64,000 nt of DNA, from the NCBI GenBank assembly GCA_001630475.1, contig KV419443.1, positions 79,514-143,513 of the forward strand, in the 5' to 3' direction. The stretch is from Sistotremastrum niveocremeum HHB9708 (lineage: Eukaryota; Basidiomycota; Agaricomycetes; Sistotremastrales; Sistotremastraceae). Each line of letters starts with the position of its first letter. Within the stretch, counting starts at the first letter, position 1. Below are positions 21,959 to 32,508 of this stretch, in pieces. The translations under genes were made by a program, and so were the position numbers. A model generated the notes under the pieces. That model was not told where the DNA came from. It did no database searches and saw only the letters and a list, made by a program, of their open reading frames with translations.

Positions 21959-23027
21959 ATGGCCAATGCATCTACTACTACTGTTCCGGAAAGCACCAAA
22001 TCCCCACACTTTCAGTTCCCCGATGCCGACCTCATTATTCGGACCAGCGACAATGTCACTTTCCACGTTCACAAAACAATCCTCTCATTCGCGTCACGCG
22101 TTTTTCGAGACATGTTATCTCTTGATAACATCAATCCTCCATATACCTCCGAGCAACGCATCGTAGATGTCTCAGAAGACGGCATCCTCACTGATGCGAT
22201 GCTCCGCTACTTCTATCCCCTCCCTCGCCCGATCTTCTCGAATCTCGCACCTATCATCATCCTTCTCGAAATCGCCGACAAATATGATGTTCCCATTATC
22301 GCCACTTCACTCGAAGATTTCCTTTTAACGACTACCCTTGGACAGGTCGAACCCATTCGTGCCTATGCCGTTTCGAAGAAATTCAAATTGCTTCGGTTTG
22401 AGGCATACATGGAGCCTGTGATTCTGAAGTTACCTTACAGTATATTTCAAGGCAAAGATGCTCCTGACGAGCTGAGCGTCATTACTTCTGACGATATCAG
22501 AAAGCTCGATTTCTATCGTTCTCGAAGGGTCGCTAGGGTCGATGCACTCCTCATGGAAGAGCTTGAAAATGCCCCAAAGTGCCGTTGTAAAAAGGATCAG
22601 GCCATCGAATTCATGGAGTATCACCCAGATGTGACCACAGAAGAAGAGCGAGCGAGCTTAGAGGACGGAATGACCTGTTTAGCCTGGAGCTCTTTCACCA
22701 GCCACTATATTCGGCGTTTGAGAGAAAATCCGACGCTCGATATTTCTACTAGATATCTTCGCCAAGAAGCCATCGATGACGAGCACTGCAAGAATGCCAA
22801 AAAGAACCTGTACGGTGGTTATGTCGAAATCATAGCTGACTTCAAGCGGCAGATAGCAAAAATTCCTTGGACGTTCCCCGACCAATGGAAAGCCTATGAA
22901 TCCCGGTGCGTTCTGATTTTGTCTCTCACCTCAACCCCATTTGTTGATGTGTTACGACATCAGAAAATTCGAACTTAACAAAGCATACCGAGACAGTGTC
23001 AAGTTTGAGTACGCCGAGTTGAAATGA
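21959..23027 (+). CDS. BTB/POZ domain protein (BTB4)
   Basis: Starts MANASTTTVPESTKSPHF. BTB core: FPDADLIIRTSDNVTFHVHK, SRVFRDMLSLDN, LRYFYPLPRP, IADKYDVPII. Cysteine signature: CRC (PKCRCKKD), CLAW, CKNAK. The first exon ends in ..AYESR at a GTGCGT donor (near 22909); the acceptor ACATCAG (22964) opens a last exon with KFELNKAYRDSVKFEYAELK and stop at 23025-23027. Unspliced reading gives a stop 50 nt earlier and loses the conserved tail. It is nearly identical to BTB5 in its first 60 codons, so the two are recent tandem duplicates. Confidence 0.9.
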
Positions 23028-23520
23028 AGGATCAATGCGTGCGTGATATATCGGCGATATAATTGGGACGTTGCGAGGAGCCCTTTATTGATCTCACGTG
23101 CAGTACAATACGATACAGTATAGATAGATAGATAGAATTGATGTACAGAAGGTCTCGAATTCATTTGAACGCAGGATGAAATTATTGGATGAAACCGACG
23201 GCTTGCAGCGGTCACGCCTGCGTTACGTCACGCGTCATCCGATTTTCTTCCAGTTCAACGCCCCTTCGAATCAATTGCCACCACCTTCAATTGTCAATCC
23301 GCTCTATCGAATCTTCAGTCTGATCGACCAGGACTCAAAAGCGTATTGACTGCTCCCCACACTCCAAGAAAATTCCACGATTCCGAGAGTTCTGAAGTAC
23401 CTGCTGAACGAAGGCGCTGACACTGGAAGGGTTGCAATTTCGCGTTCAAGGTATGCTCGTCGAACCATTTTCTGACATTGTCCATGGTGTTAATGCTCTT
23501 ATAACTCGTTCAGTATCTGA
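23028..23520. other. BTB5 promoter region
   Basis: 490 bp without a gene. It carries a short GATA microsatellite (about 23121-23135) and the 29-bp block at 23220-23248 shared with the BTB3/BTB4 promoter. Confidence 0.5.
23220..23248. promoter_or_regulatory. 29-bp block identical to the BTB3/BTB4 promoter
   Basis: Second copy of the block with core TTACGTCACGCGTCATCC, about 275 bp upstream of the BTB5 start. Sequence just outside the block diverges (GCCAATC versus TCCAGTTC on the right), so the block stands out from simple recent duplication. Confidence 0.6.
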
Positions 23521-24597
23521 ATGTCCTTTGAATCAACGACTGCTCCCGGAAGCACCAAATCTCCCCACTTTCAGTTCCCCGATGCCGACCTCATCATTCG
23601 GACCAGCGACAAAGTCACTTTCCATGTCCACAAGACGATCCTCTCATTCGCATCCCGCGTTTTCCGAGACATGTTATCTCTTGATAACATCAATCCTCCA
23701 TTCACCTCCGAACAACGCGTCGTCGACGTCTCAGAGGAAAGCGGCCTCATGGATGCCACCCTCCGATATTTCTATCCCCTCTCGCGTCCAATCCTCAAGG
23801 ACCTACTTCCCATCATACTGCTCCTCGAAGTCGCTGATAAATACGACATCCCGGTCATCACTTTCTCCCTCGAAGATCTCCTGCTGGTGACCGAGGTCGC
23901 AAAGAGCTCGCCGGGGCGAACGTACGCACTAGCAAGGAAATTCAAATTAGGCCGCCTAGAAGAGTTTATCGAGCCGATCGTATTGCAGAACCATCATAGC
24001 GTTTTAACTCTCATCGACTCCCCCGACGAACTGCATGCGATCAGTTCGGAGGACCTCAAGAAACTCGACTTCTATCGTTCGCAAAGGGTCGCGGAAGCCC
24101 GGAAAATACTTCACAAGAGGTACATCAAAGACGCTCCGAGATGTGACTGTCGAACCAAAAGTCATCTGCGCTTGCTCCATATGGAAGGGGTCGATACGAC
24201 TTCCCTGACGGAGGAACAGTTGGATCGAGGAGCATGGGAATATGTCTGTGAAGCCTGGTCAGATTTTATCCGATTGTGTCTCCGCGATCTGAGAGAAGAC
24301 CCCTCGTTGGATATATCAGAACAGTCTCTCCGCGACGAGGTCATAGAGGACGATGTTTGCGACGATGCTGAGACCAACCTTGCTGGGTTTTACGGAGAGC
24401 TCATTTCTCAAGCCCACCACTTGATAGCTCATCTTTCCTGGACATTTCCTGAGGAGTGGAAAGTCAGACAATCCAAGTATGTATATACTCTGACTTCTAC
24501 CTCCGTATACTGTTCGATTGATTCCCGATACAGGGTTCTTAAAAAACAGAAAGCGGAGAGAGAAGGGGTCAAATTCGTATACAATGAGCTGGCTTAA
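23521..24597 (+). CDS. BTB/POZ domain protein (BTB5)
   Basis: The best-preserved family member. BTB domain about residues 14-120 (FPDADLIIRTSDKVTFHVHK, SRVFRDMLSLDN, LRYFYPLSRP, VADKYDIPVI). A helical middle part includes LDFYRSQRV, and the cysteine signature is C208, C210, C243 and C280, followed by WTFPEEW. A 57-nt region after RQSK (GTATGT..TACAG, about 24480-24533) has intron signals but is a multiple of three without a stop. Both spliced and retained forms therefore reach the same tail, EREGVKFVYNELA. Predicted nuclear or cytosolic adaptor; no DNA-binding zinc finger is seen. Confidence 0.9.
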   Translation: MSFESTTAPGSTKSPHFQFPDADLIIRTSDKVTFHVHKTILSFASRVFRDMLSLDNINPPFTSEQRVVDVSEESGLMDATLRYFYPLSRPILKDLLPIILLLEVADKYDIPVITFSLEDLLLVTEVAKSSPGRTYALARKFKLGRLEEFIEPIVLQNHHSVLTLIDSPDELHAISSEDLKKLDFYRSQRVAEARKILHKRYIKDAPRCDCRTKSHLRLLHMEGVDTTSLTEEQLDRGAWEYVCEAWSDFIRLCLRDLREDPSLDISEQSLRDEVIEDDVCDDAETNLAGFYGELISQAHHLIAHLSWTFPEEWKVRQSKYVYTLTSTSVYCSIDSRYRVLKKQKAEREGVKFVYNELA

Positions 24598-24969
24598 GCT
24601 ACAGACTGATTGATTCGTTGACGAAGTAATCTTTGAGAGCACGCTGTACAATACACAATTTCTTTGAAAGCCAGGCTCTGGCTTGATTGTATCCGGGATC
24701 CGACTCCGGAATTGTCCCGAGTCTTGCCTCCGCTCAATCTTCCACTTCCTATCAATTTTGCCTACGCAGAGTCACAGATTTGGCGTTTGTAAACACGTAG
24801 GAGACTGAGAGAGTGGAGGCATAAGTCAACATTCCTTCAGCAAGCAGCGCACAGTCCAAGGCTCAGTCATTGCGCTTTGAAAATTACACGTATAGCCACA
24901 AATTTTCGAATCCAGTCCATCTCGATTCTAATCAAAATTAATGCACAGGCTATCATAAACGCTGTCTCA
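24598..24969. other. BTB6 promoter region
   Basis: About 370 bp. No TTACGTCACGCGT block is present here, unlike upstream of BTB2-BTB5; only a weak AGAGTCACAG at 24768. No gene seen. Confidence 0.4.
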
Positions 24970-25955
24970 ATGGAAACGGAGAACACGATATCACCCGAAT
25001 TTCACTTCCCAGATGCCGACCTCATCATCCGCACGGTCGATAATATGACATTCCACGTCCACAAATTCATCCTATCCTTCGCCTCACGCGTCTTTCGCGA
25101 CATGCTATCCCTCGATAACCTCCAACGCCCATCTCATCCCCATCAACGCGTCGTAGACGTCTCAGAGACCAGTATGATCTGGGATGCCGCCCTTCGATAT
25201 CTCTACCCCCTTCCACGTCCGACATTCAAGAATCTAGGTCCGATCGCGCTTCTCTTCGCGATATCCGATAAATACGACATTCCCATCATCGCTTCAGCAC
25301 TAGAAGACACGATTCTTATCTCGAATCTATCTAAACGCTATCCCATCCGCTCATTCGCTCTCGCCAAGAAATTCAATCGAGCGCGATTACTGACTCGCGC
25401 AGAGACTGAGCTAGTCAAGCAGCACTGCGAGATTATCAGGACAACGACAGTACCGGAAGAACTGGATTATATCACGGTGGATGACGTACGGAGATTAGAG
25501 TTCTATCGAACCGAGCGGCTGAGTCGGATCAGAAAATATCTGACCACAACGAAGCTCCTCCCCACTCCCGAATGCAACTGCTGGGAACGCTACAAAAGAA
25601 CCGTACCAAAGAGATGCGAAGCTTGGGAATGTTTCGTGGATGCCTGTTGGGAGGAACTTCGAGAAAGCCCAACGAGCGATATATCAGATCTTCGTCTTCG
25701 CCGACGAGCTGTCGAAGAATCGGAATGTCCAGATGCTCAAGAGGTGCTATTCCGTCATTATGATCTTGATATTGGTACTTTGGAATACGAGGTCAGCCGT
25801 TACGCGTGGTTGTACCCTGAGAAATGGGCAGAGAGCAAAGCGACGTACGTATTTACAGCGTTGTGACAATCACCTTCTGATCTCAATCCGACTGCAGGAT
25901 AGCAGCAACGAACGAAGAAGAACGTGAAGACATCGAGTTCGAATATACTGAATAA
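24970..25955 (+). CDS. BTB/POZ domain protein (BTB6)
   Basis: Start set at 24970 (METENTISPEFHF) by comparison with paralogues. BTB core: FPDADLIIRTVDNMTFHVHK, SRVFRDMLSLDN, LRYLYPLPRP, SDKYDIPII. Cysteine signature: CNC (PECNCWER), CEAW, CPDAQ. After AESKA a GTACGT donor (near 25846) and CTGCAG acceptor (25898) lead to a last exon encoding IAATNEEEREDIEFEYTE, with stop at 25953-25955. The conserved acidic FEY tail confirms this exon. It is the most diverged of the plus-strand trio. Confidence 0.88.
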
Positions 25956-26181
25956 GACCGACGCGATACCTCTGCAACGCCAGCACCGAGCTGACATCGA
26001 GGATAATATATTCGTATTTATGGAGACTTCTCCCAAACCCGGAACGCTGATCAGGTCTATAAGACGAGCGCGATCTACCCCGCATTTATTCTTACATTGT
26101 CTTTATCTTAACATAATCTACACACTAAACTTTCTACGCACCGCGCTTTCCGAATCTCCTCGAGTAATCCACAAGATCCGC

Positions 26182-28072
26182 CTAGAAATGACCGATAACA
26201 GCCTGCGCCTTATACGGTTCCTCGAGATATTTTATCTCCTCTTCCGTCAATTTCACTTTCACAGCCTTAATGATCTCATGAAGATTATCCACGCTCGTAG
26301 TTCCCACAATCGGAGCCGCAACAACTGGACGATGCAATCTCAAAATCAATGAATCAACGGACAAGTATGAAGACCCACCATCTTTAGACAAAATCCAAGC
26401 AACAGCAACCTGAGCCATACTGATCCCCTTCTTCTTCGCGATCTCCTCGACCCTATCAAGAATGACGTCATCATCACCATCCGCTCAGGGAGGTATTGGA
26501 GGGATAGCGTACCGTTTGACGATCTCGAAATTCCCTTCATCCCCTTTTCCATAACTCTTGATCAATCTATCCGTCTCGCCCCTTTTCGTTTGTTCGTGAG
26601 CTGGTCGGGTGAGGAATCCACGTGCAAGGGGGGACCAGGGGATTGAGCCGACGCCGAAGTGCTATAAGAGATGTCGAAGTCAGCTTCGGATGTACTTGAG
26701 GAAGAGGGAGGGAGGAGAAACGAAGGAGAGGGAGAAATAAAGACGAAGCGAAGCGAAGCATGGATGGATAGAAGAAGTGACGGCATCAACGCAAAGAGAC
26801 AAGTACCTTGAGGGTAGGCATCATCTCGCGCTCTTCTTCGCGATAGGCAAGACTATAGTGATTTTGCATGCTGATGAAGGGAGTCAACTTATTCTGGATG
26901 GCGTAGTCTGATGTATTCGGCTTCAGCAAGGAGTTGAGGAATGCGAAGGGGAATGCAGCGCACTTTGCATCGCATTGACTAGATGAGAAAGGTGTTAGCA
27001 TATCGATAATACAAGATGAAGACGACAGAGGAAGGGGAGGAGAACGTGCAGCGGAGATTTGGTATGGTAAAATGACCAAAAGAAGGCGAAAGTACGAGAA
27101 AGGATAATCAGAAAGCCGAAGACGGATGAACGTACATTGATAAGCCCAGCATGAACTCATTCCAATATATCTGACATATCCCGCTTGAACGACGTCATGG
27201 AGCGCTTGCATCTATATTTCCCTCAGCATCTACAGCCTCTGCTTTTAACGGCGATCGTACCGTCTCTTCGATGGGGGTGTCGAAGTCGAATCGATGACCT
27301 ATGGGACGGTATTAAAGTTCAGCGAAATTGAGACTGAGAGAGACGGAGGGTTCGCGCACATTGGAGCACATCGATGTAATCGAGCTGAAGACGCTCCAGA
27401 CTGTGCTTGACGGAGTCGAAAATATGCTACAGCCGAGTGAACAATCAGGATCCAACTTGACCAGAACACACGTACCTTCCGAGAGAGACCATGCTGGTTG
27501 ACGTATCCAATACTATCAACATTCACTCCTCCAAGAGTAACGACACCAGGGCTCTTGGCGACGGTGAAGAACACCTGAGAAGCAGTGTCGATAAGAATTT
27601 CGTCGAAGGAAGATGATAAGACGTACTTTCGTCATCACGACGATTTCATCGCGAGGAAGGTTGAGCTCTTTGATGGCTTTTCCTAGGATGACCTCGGAGA
27701 GACCATTGGAATAGACCTAATCATCGACATCGTTATCGGCTAAGGCAGAACAGTGGATCGAAGATCATCATACGTTCGCCGTATCGAAGGTCTGGATTCC
27801 CGCATCATAGCTTCAGGACCATCAGAGAATCGGATAGAAAGAAAAGATAATCCACGTACGCAGCCTTGACATGTTCAATCCCCAACTTCTCATCCTTAAT
27901 CCATGCCTGCCATTCCGAACTCCCGTATGTCATCATCCCCAATATAATCCTTGAGACTTTCAGTCCAGATTTTCCAAGCCGAACTGTGATGGCCTCTTCG
28001 TCAGCATATCTCGATTACCTAGACGTAGGAAGACGAACCGTATTCCATATCAGTCTTGCGAGGCTCGGACAT
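26182..28072 (-). CDS. aldo/keto reductase (intact paralogue)
   Basis: Oxidoreductase homologous throughout to the AKR at 3741-6003 with the same exon layout. Exon 1 is 28072-28039 (MSEPRKTDMEY), the same 34-nt length as in the first gene. Later exons encode [56 protein letters not shown] and [14 protein letters not shown]. The last exon ends LEEPYKAQAVIGHF at 26182-26184. Catalytic Tyr, Lys and His are visible. It has no MITE, so it shows the empty site: KAIKELNLPRDE is continuous. The two AKR genes face each other across the F-box and BTB arrays. Substrate unknown. Individual internal exon ends were not all fixed. Confidence 0.85.
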
Positions 28073-28695
28073 GGTAGAAAGTCAAAATCCGAGGGCCGAG
28101 TGTACGAGGTGGGAATTGAAAGAGGAGTTGAAGCCTGATGGTGGGAGCGGATGAATGTTGAGCGACTCTTGCCTCGATGGAGAGAATAGGCTTTCGGTCT
28201 TACATCATTCTTTTGACGAGAGTGCGGGAGCCCGCAATCGAGCCTCGAGGTGTGAAAATTCCGGCCAAGTCGATTCAAATCTGAAGCGTTCTGAAGAGCA
28301 CTAGTACTGGGTACACTGGGCTTTCACGGAGTCAACATCGTAATAATTTGACGATGGCCATAGCTGAGTCGCCTGGGTAGCACCTAGGCAGAGTCCCTGA
28401 TCTTACGTAATTTCCAATCTGCCTCTAATGCCGAACATTTCCGACATGCTAAATTTTCAGCCAGCGACTTTACCATGCCTTCAACACGATCACTTGACAG
28501 TTGTGCGCTAATGCTGAATTGAGACGACGGAATGAGAGTCATCACAAGAATACATGTGATGATTACAAGATTTCCGCTGCGCAGATTGGGACATCGGAAG
28601 GGAATAAGAATCTGGACGCTCTTCAGCAACTCTACAAATCCAGTGGATAACATCCAAGCGTCTCAATCATCGACGTACTTCATGAGTGAGAAATG
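28073..28695. other. intergenic, nothing recognised
   Basis: About 620 bp between the AKR start and the BTB7 stop. Short ORFs lack domains; no repeat recognised. Confidence 0.4.
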
Positions 28696-29744
28696 TCATG
28701 AGCTCGGGGTTTGGTACACAAATTCGGCCCTTTCTCGCCGTCTCTGATTGCGGACTCGCCACCTAAAATCCCAATCAGATAGAGACGCCACAAATTGTTA
28801 AAAAAATACCATTTCTTGGTTGATTCATAATCCACAGGAAATGTGAAAGGAACTTCTTTCACTTCGTTGCTCAGTCGCTCGGCGTGATATTGATAATATC
28901 CATAAAAATTAGTCCGCGCACTCGGGCACTCTTTCTCAACCTTGTAGAATACCTCTTCGAGAGCTGAGCTATCCATAGGATCAGCCTGCGGATCCACATA
29001 AATCTTTCCACGAAAGTCATCGTGCATGTATGACCACACGTCACACCCCTTCGCGCGCTCATCCTCAGGCAACTCCATATTTTTGAGAATGCACGGACAA
29101 ACGGGCGCTCTCGAGAAATTGACCTCTTCAAGGAAGTCTTCCAAGACGTGCAAAACCTTGTCAGCTCTCGTTTTTCGATAGAACTCAAGTCGTCGGATAT
29201 CGTCCACGCTGACGAAGTCAAGTTCATCCGGCAAATCGGATCCACGAGTCAGAGATATCCCCGTGTGCTCTTTCAGAAAGACTAATTCGGCGGCGGCTTC
29301 GAGTCGTGTGAGTTTGAACTTCTTGGAAATCGAGTATACCCTCGTTGTATGACTTTGGATGAATGGACTCGCCAAGAGGCCCTCTTGCATCGCTTCACCG
29401 AGAATCGGGATATCATATTTATCACCGATCTCAAGTAGAATGACGATCGGCTCCAGCGTCGTCAAGATAGGGCGAGGAAGGGGATACAAGAATCGAAGCG
29501 CCGCTTCCATCGCTGCACTAGTTTCAGTCACATCGACGACACGTGTCTCGGACGAAGATTGAGCTCGAAGATCGTCGAGGGATAGCATGTCTTTGAAGAC
29601 GCGTGAGGTGGATGCCATTATCGATTTATGGACGCGAAGTTCTACGTGATCGCTCGTTCGGATGATGAGGTTGGCGTCAGCGTATTGAAAATGCGGCGAT
29701 GAGGATGCTGTCGGCGTAGATGAGCCCACAAAAGATTTATCCAT
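28696..29744 (-). CDS. BTB/POZ domain protein (BTB7)
   Basis: Starts MDKSFVGSSTPTASSSPHF at 29744 (an ATG two codons upstream is also possible). BTB core: FQYADANLIIRTSDHVELRVHK, SRVFKDMLSLDD, LRFLYPLPRP, GDKYDIPIL. Cysteine signature: CPC (PVCPCILK), CDVW (tryptophan kept, Ala replaced by Val), CPSAR. Intron 28809-28763 (47 nt, GTATTT..TTTTAG) joins to a last exon encoding RVRNQRRRERAEFVYQTPSS, with stop at 28696-28698. The unspliced frame runs further but loses the family tail. It stands apart from the BTB1-BTB6 array, separated by the AKR. Confidence 0.87.
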
Positions 29745-30233
29745 GATCATTTCTGCCGCGATATCAGTGAACTTTCGCGAATCATGACATAGCTATCTCA
29801 CAAGACGCAATTCTCAGGGGGGGATGCTTTGAGACAGTTCTTTGACGAGGCGCCTTGCGAGGCGCTCGAGAAGGGTGAGAGCAACGTGACAAAGCTAGTG
29901 ACATAACGCGTCACAGGGTGCGATGCCGATTCGGCAAGTAGGTAGGCGCCTGCAGCGACAGAGGCGTATATACTCTGATTTGGTAGTGTACGTACCCGAC
30001 ATCAGATATGAAGCCACTACTTGGAGACGAGGAAAAATACACCAGTGAGTATTGCTAAATATCGCTCAGCGAGCCGGACCTCAAAATGGAAATTCGGACG
30101 CACCCAAAAAATTCAGACTCCGTCTGATCTAGCGTTGTAGCAACCAACTGCGCGGAGCGCTTGGTTGAGATGAGAGTAAATGGTATTCGAGTTCCTCTTC
30201 TATCGCCCAGAACTCACTATTATCAGGTATTGC
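29745..30233. other. divergent spacer between BTB7 and kinase K1
   Basis: About 490 bp, divergent promoters. It contains TGACATAACGCGTCA at 29899-29913, a variant of the BTB promoter element. No gene seen. Confidence 0.5.
29899..29913. promoter_or_regulatory. ACGCGT-type site upstream of BTB7
   Basis: TGACATAACGCGTCA lies about 155 bp upstream of the BTB7 start; read on the minus strand it begins TGACGCGT. It keeps TGAC and ACGCGTCA of the BTB composite but not the full CRE palindrome, so it is a weaker match than the sites at 20098, 21696 and 23220. Confidence 0.4.
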
Positions 30234-31429
30234 ATGGACGACTCGACCGGCATTTCAAACGCGTTGGCTTGGTCGATGTCCGAGGATGGAGACGACGGAA
30301 GCAAATCTCTTTTCGACGTTACGAATCGCATCAAATATCTAGCCGAACGTCCCTATCCAGTCAAGTCAGGCGGACAAGCCGATATATACTTAGGCGACCT
30401 CGATGGCATCCGGGTCGCTGTGAAGGTGGTGAGACGCGTGGAGGTCAATCAGAAGAAGAAAAACTCGCTTATCAGGGTGAGTAAATTCACGATTTCGTAA
30501 CTCATGTCGTATTGATTGCGGTACCAGCGCACGCGGAAAGAAATAGCGATATGGTCTTCATTGGATCATATCAATGTCCTACCTTTTAAAGGGTTCTGTT
30601 TCTTTCCTCTCGGGCATCAAGACTCCGAAGACTCGCTTTTCTCTCTGGTGTCGCCTTGGATGACTCATAGGACTATTCGTGATTATTTGACGGAACATCC
30701 GAAGGCGGATAGAATTGCCCTCGTATGTTCTTGCTCTGCAATTCGATGTTGTGACTATAATTCAACGATAGATGAACGAAATATGCGAGGGATTGGCGTA
30801 TCTGCACGGGCAGGGTATTGTTCATGGAGATTTGAAAGGAGTGAGTCATTCTTTCTGTAGTTCCCTTCACTCGTTCTTAATTGGAATCATCTTCATAGCC
30901 GAATATCTTCATCGCAGATCACGGACATCCCGTGCTCGCTGATTTCGGTTTATCAAGATTATCCGAGCTGGATCCTGTCTTCACCAACGATTCTGTCACA
31001 TCAAGTACGAGTTATCTGCAAGGAACTGTTCGATATATGGCTCCCGAATTCTTTTTGGAGACCGCCGAACGTCCAAATAAGGCAACTGATATCTGGGCCC
31101 TCGGTTGCCTCATGCTCGTAAGATTCTTTACTCGGGCTCATTTACTCAGGTGTAGACTCATGTAACGTTAGGAAATCGTGTACGGGATACTCCCCTACGC
31201 GAGCTGCAAGAAGGATCCTCAAGTTATGAGCCGTATCATGACAGGGAAATCTCCGGACGAAGAGGAGCTGGTGAGCAGTGCTGCCATCATTGAATGACTT
31301 TATTCATTGCTAATTCACTCATCTATGATTAAGCATCCTGAGGCTATGCACGTGCCTGTTGCCTTTCCGTCTCGCAATCCTAACGCCTCTCTTCTACCCG
31401 AAGAATCAGACCGATGTCAAGATCTGTGA
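30234..31429 (+). pseudogene. TKL-like protein kinase K1, premature stop
   Basis: Serine/threonine or tyrosine-kinase-like protein, probably from ATG 30234. N-lobe: GGQADIYLGDLDG loop, catalytic Lys64 in VAVKVV, helix-C Glu in RTRKEIAIW. Catalytic loop IVHGDLKGPNIFI (Gly replaces the HRD arginine), LADFGLS, RYMAPEF and DIWALGC follow across introns at about 30476-30527, 30724-30770, 30841-30898 and 31119-31172. In the last exon the conserved Trp of DLW is TGA at 31427-31429. Downstream codons still encode CCKCWNTNPQERPSASW, so the stop is a point mutation (TGG to TGA). The protein would lose the end of the C-lobe. Probably a young pseudogene or a shortened kinase. Confidence 0.78.
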
Positions 31430-32508
31430 AATGCGTGCTGCAAATGCTGGAACACAAATCCGCAAGAGCGACCTTCGGCTTCCTGGGTATCCTCGAGACT
31501 GAAATTGCCCGAGCCAGTGGGATCCTATACTGATACCTGGCGCAGTATCTCGGTCCAGAATCTCGCTGGGTTTCCGCTTTGGACTCTGGAACCGCGTTGA
31601 CGCCGACGATCTGGTCAGAAATGGTGTCGATGAGATAGCGCCAATATCAATGGACAATGTACCCAACAGAATTTTATGGAGATCCATGTGACATCGGTCG
31701 GAGAGAACGAAATCCACGTTGACGGGGATGAAGCAGTTGAGATACCTTCCGATGATGCGATGCAACACGCCATTGTTCGGTTCTAAAGTGCGTTCATACC
31801 GAGAATAGCCGCTATGGTCTCGTCTCCTTCGCCTAAAGGTCGACCCGAAAAGCGATCTCAGTTGATCGAACGTTGATCAATCGGATAGACTGGTAGGGCT
31901 TAGGGCTAGTACTGCATCGAGTGTACCAAGCACCTGTCCGAATGTCAATGCACTGAATTTTGCCCACTGCCATCGGTCCGCTGGGTCTGTATTGTTCTTC
32001 AACGACCTGGAGCATTGGTCCCTCCCGCTTTCGCCTTCAAAGAGGGATATCCGTTCATCAAAAGTCGGGATAAGATTCTCACCCGCATGTTATGCGCAAA
32101 GTGCCGAAATCGATGGTACAATTGATCCCTGAGGCACCGGCGGTCATTTCCCCTTTCGACTGTAGCCTTTACCTACCTACCTGCCCACCTACCTCTACAC
32201 TGAAGACAGCCTTAAACACGACGTCTCAAGTCACGAATCCATCCATCAAGTTGCGAACTTCGTTGTCATCACTCGGGCGCAAGGCGATCGGACCGTTCAT
32301 GACGCAGGGAATGGTAGGATAAGGCGTGTTTTGCAGTTGTACAACTGAGTTCCGCACGCTTCACATCAGAGTATCCGGAGCATTGGACAGTACCGCACCC
32401 GGGCCTCACATCGTACACAGCATTCGTTTCTTATAAGAAGCTAGGAGACGCTTCGAGAAGACTTCTCGTCCGCGAATTCTCTGAGTTTCTCTCGCGTCCT
32501 CTATGACA
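31430..32508. other. 1.1-kb spacer after kinase K1
   Basis: 31430-31608 is the decayed or untranslated continuation of K1. From 31609 to 32508 no gene is recognised; a short CTACCTACCTGCCCACCTAC run is near 32170. Confidence 0.45.

Noticed and set aside
24877-24969. 31-residue upstream extension of BTB6
   Set aside because: It begins at a non-ATG codon and has no match in other BTB paralogues, which start right before the BTB core.
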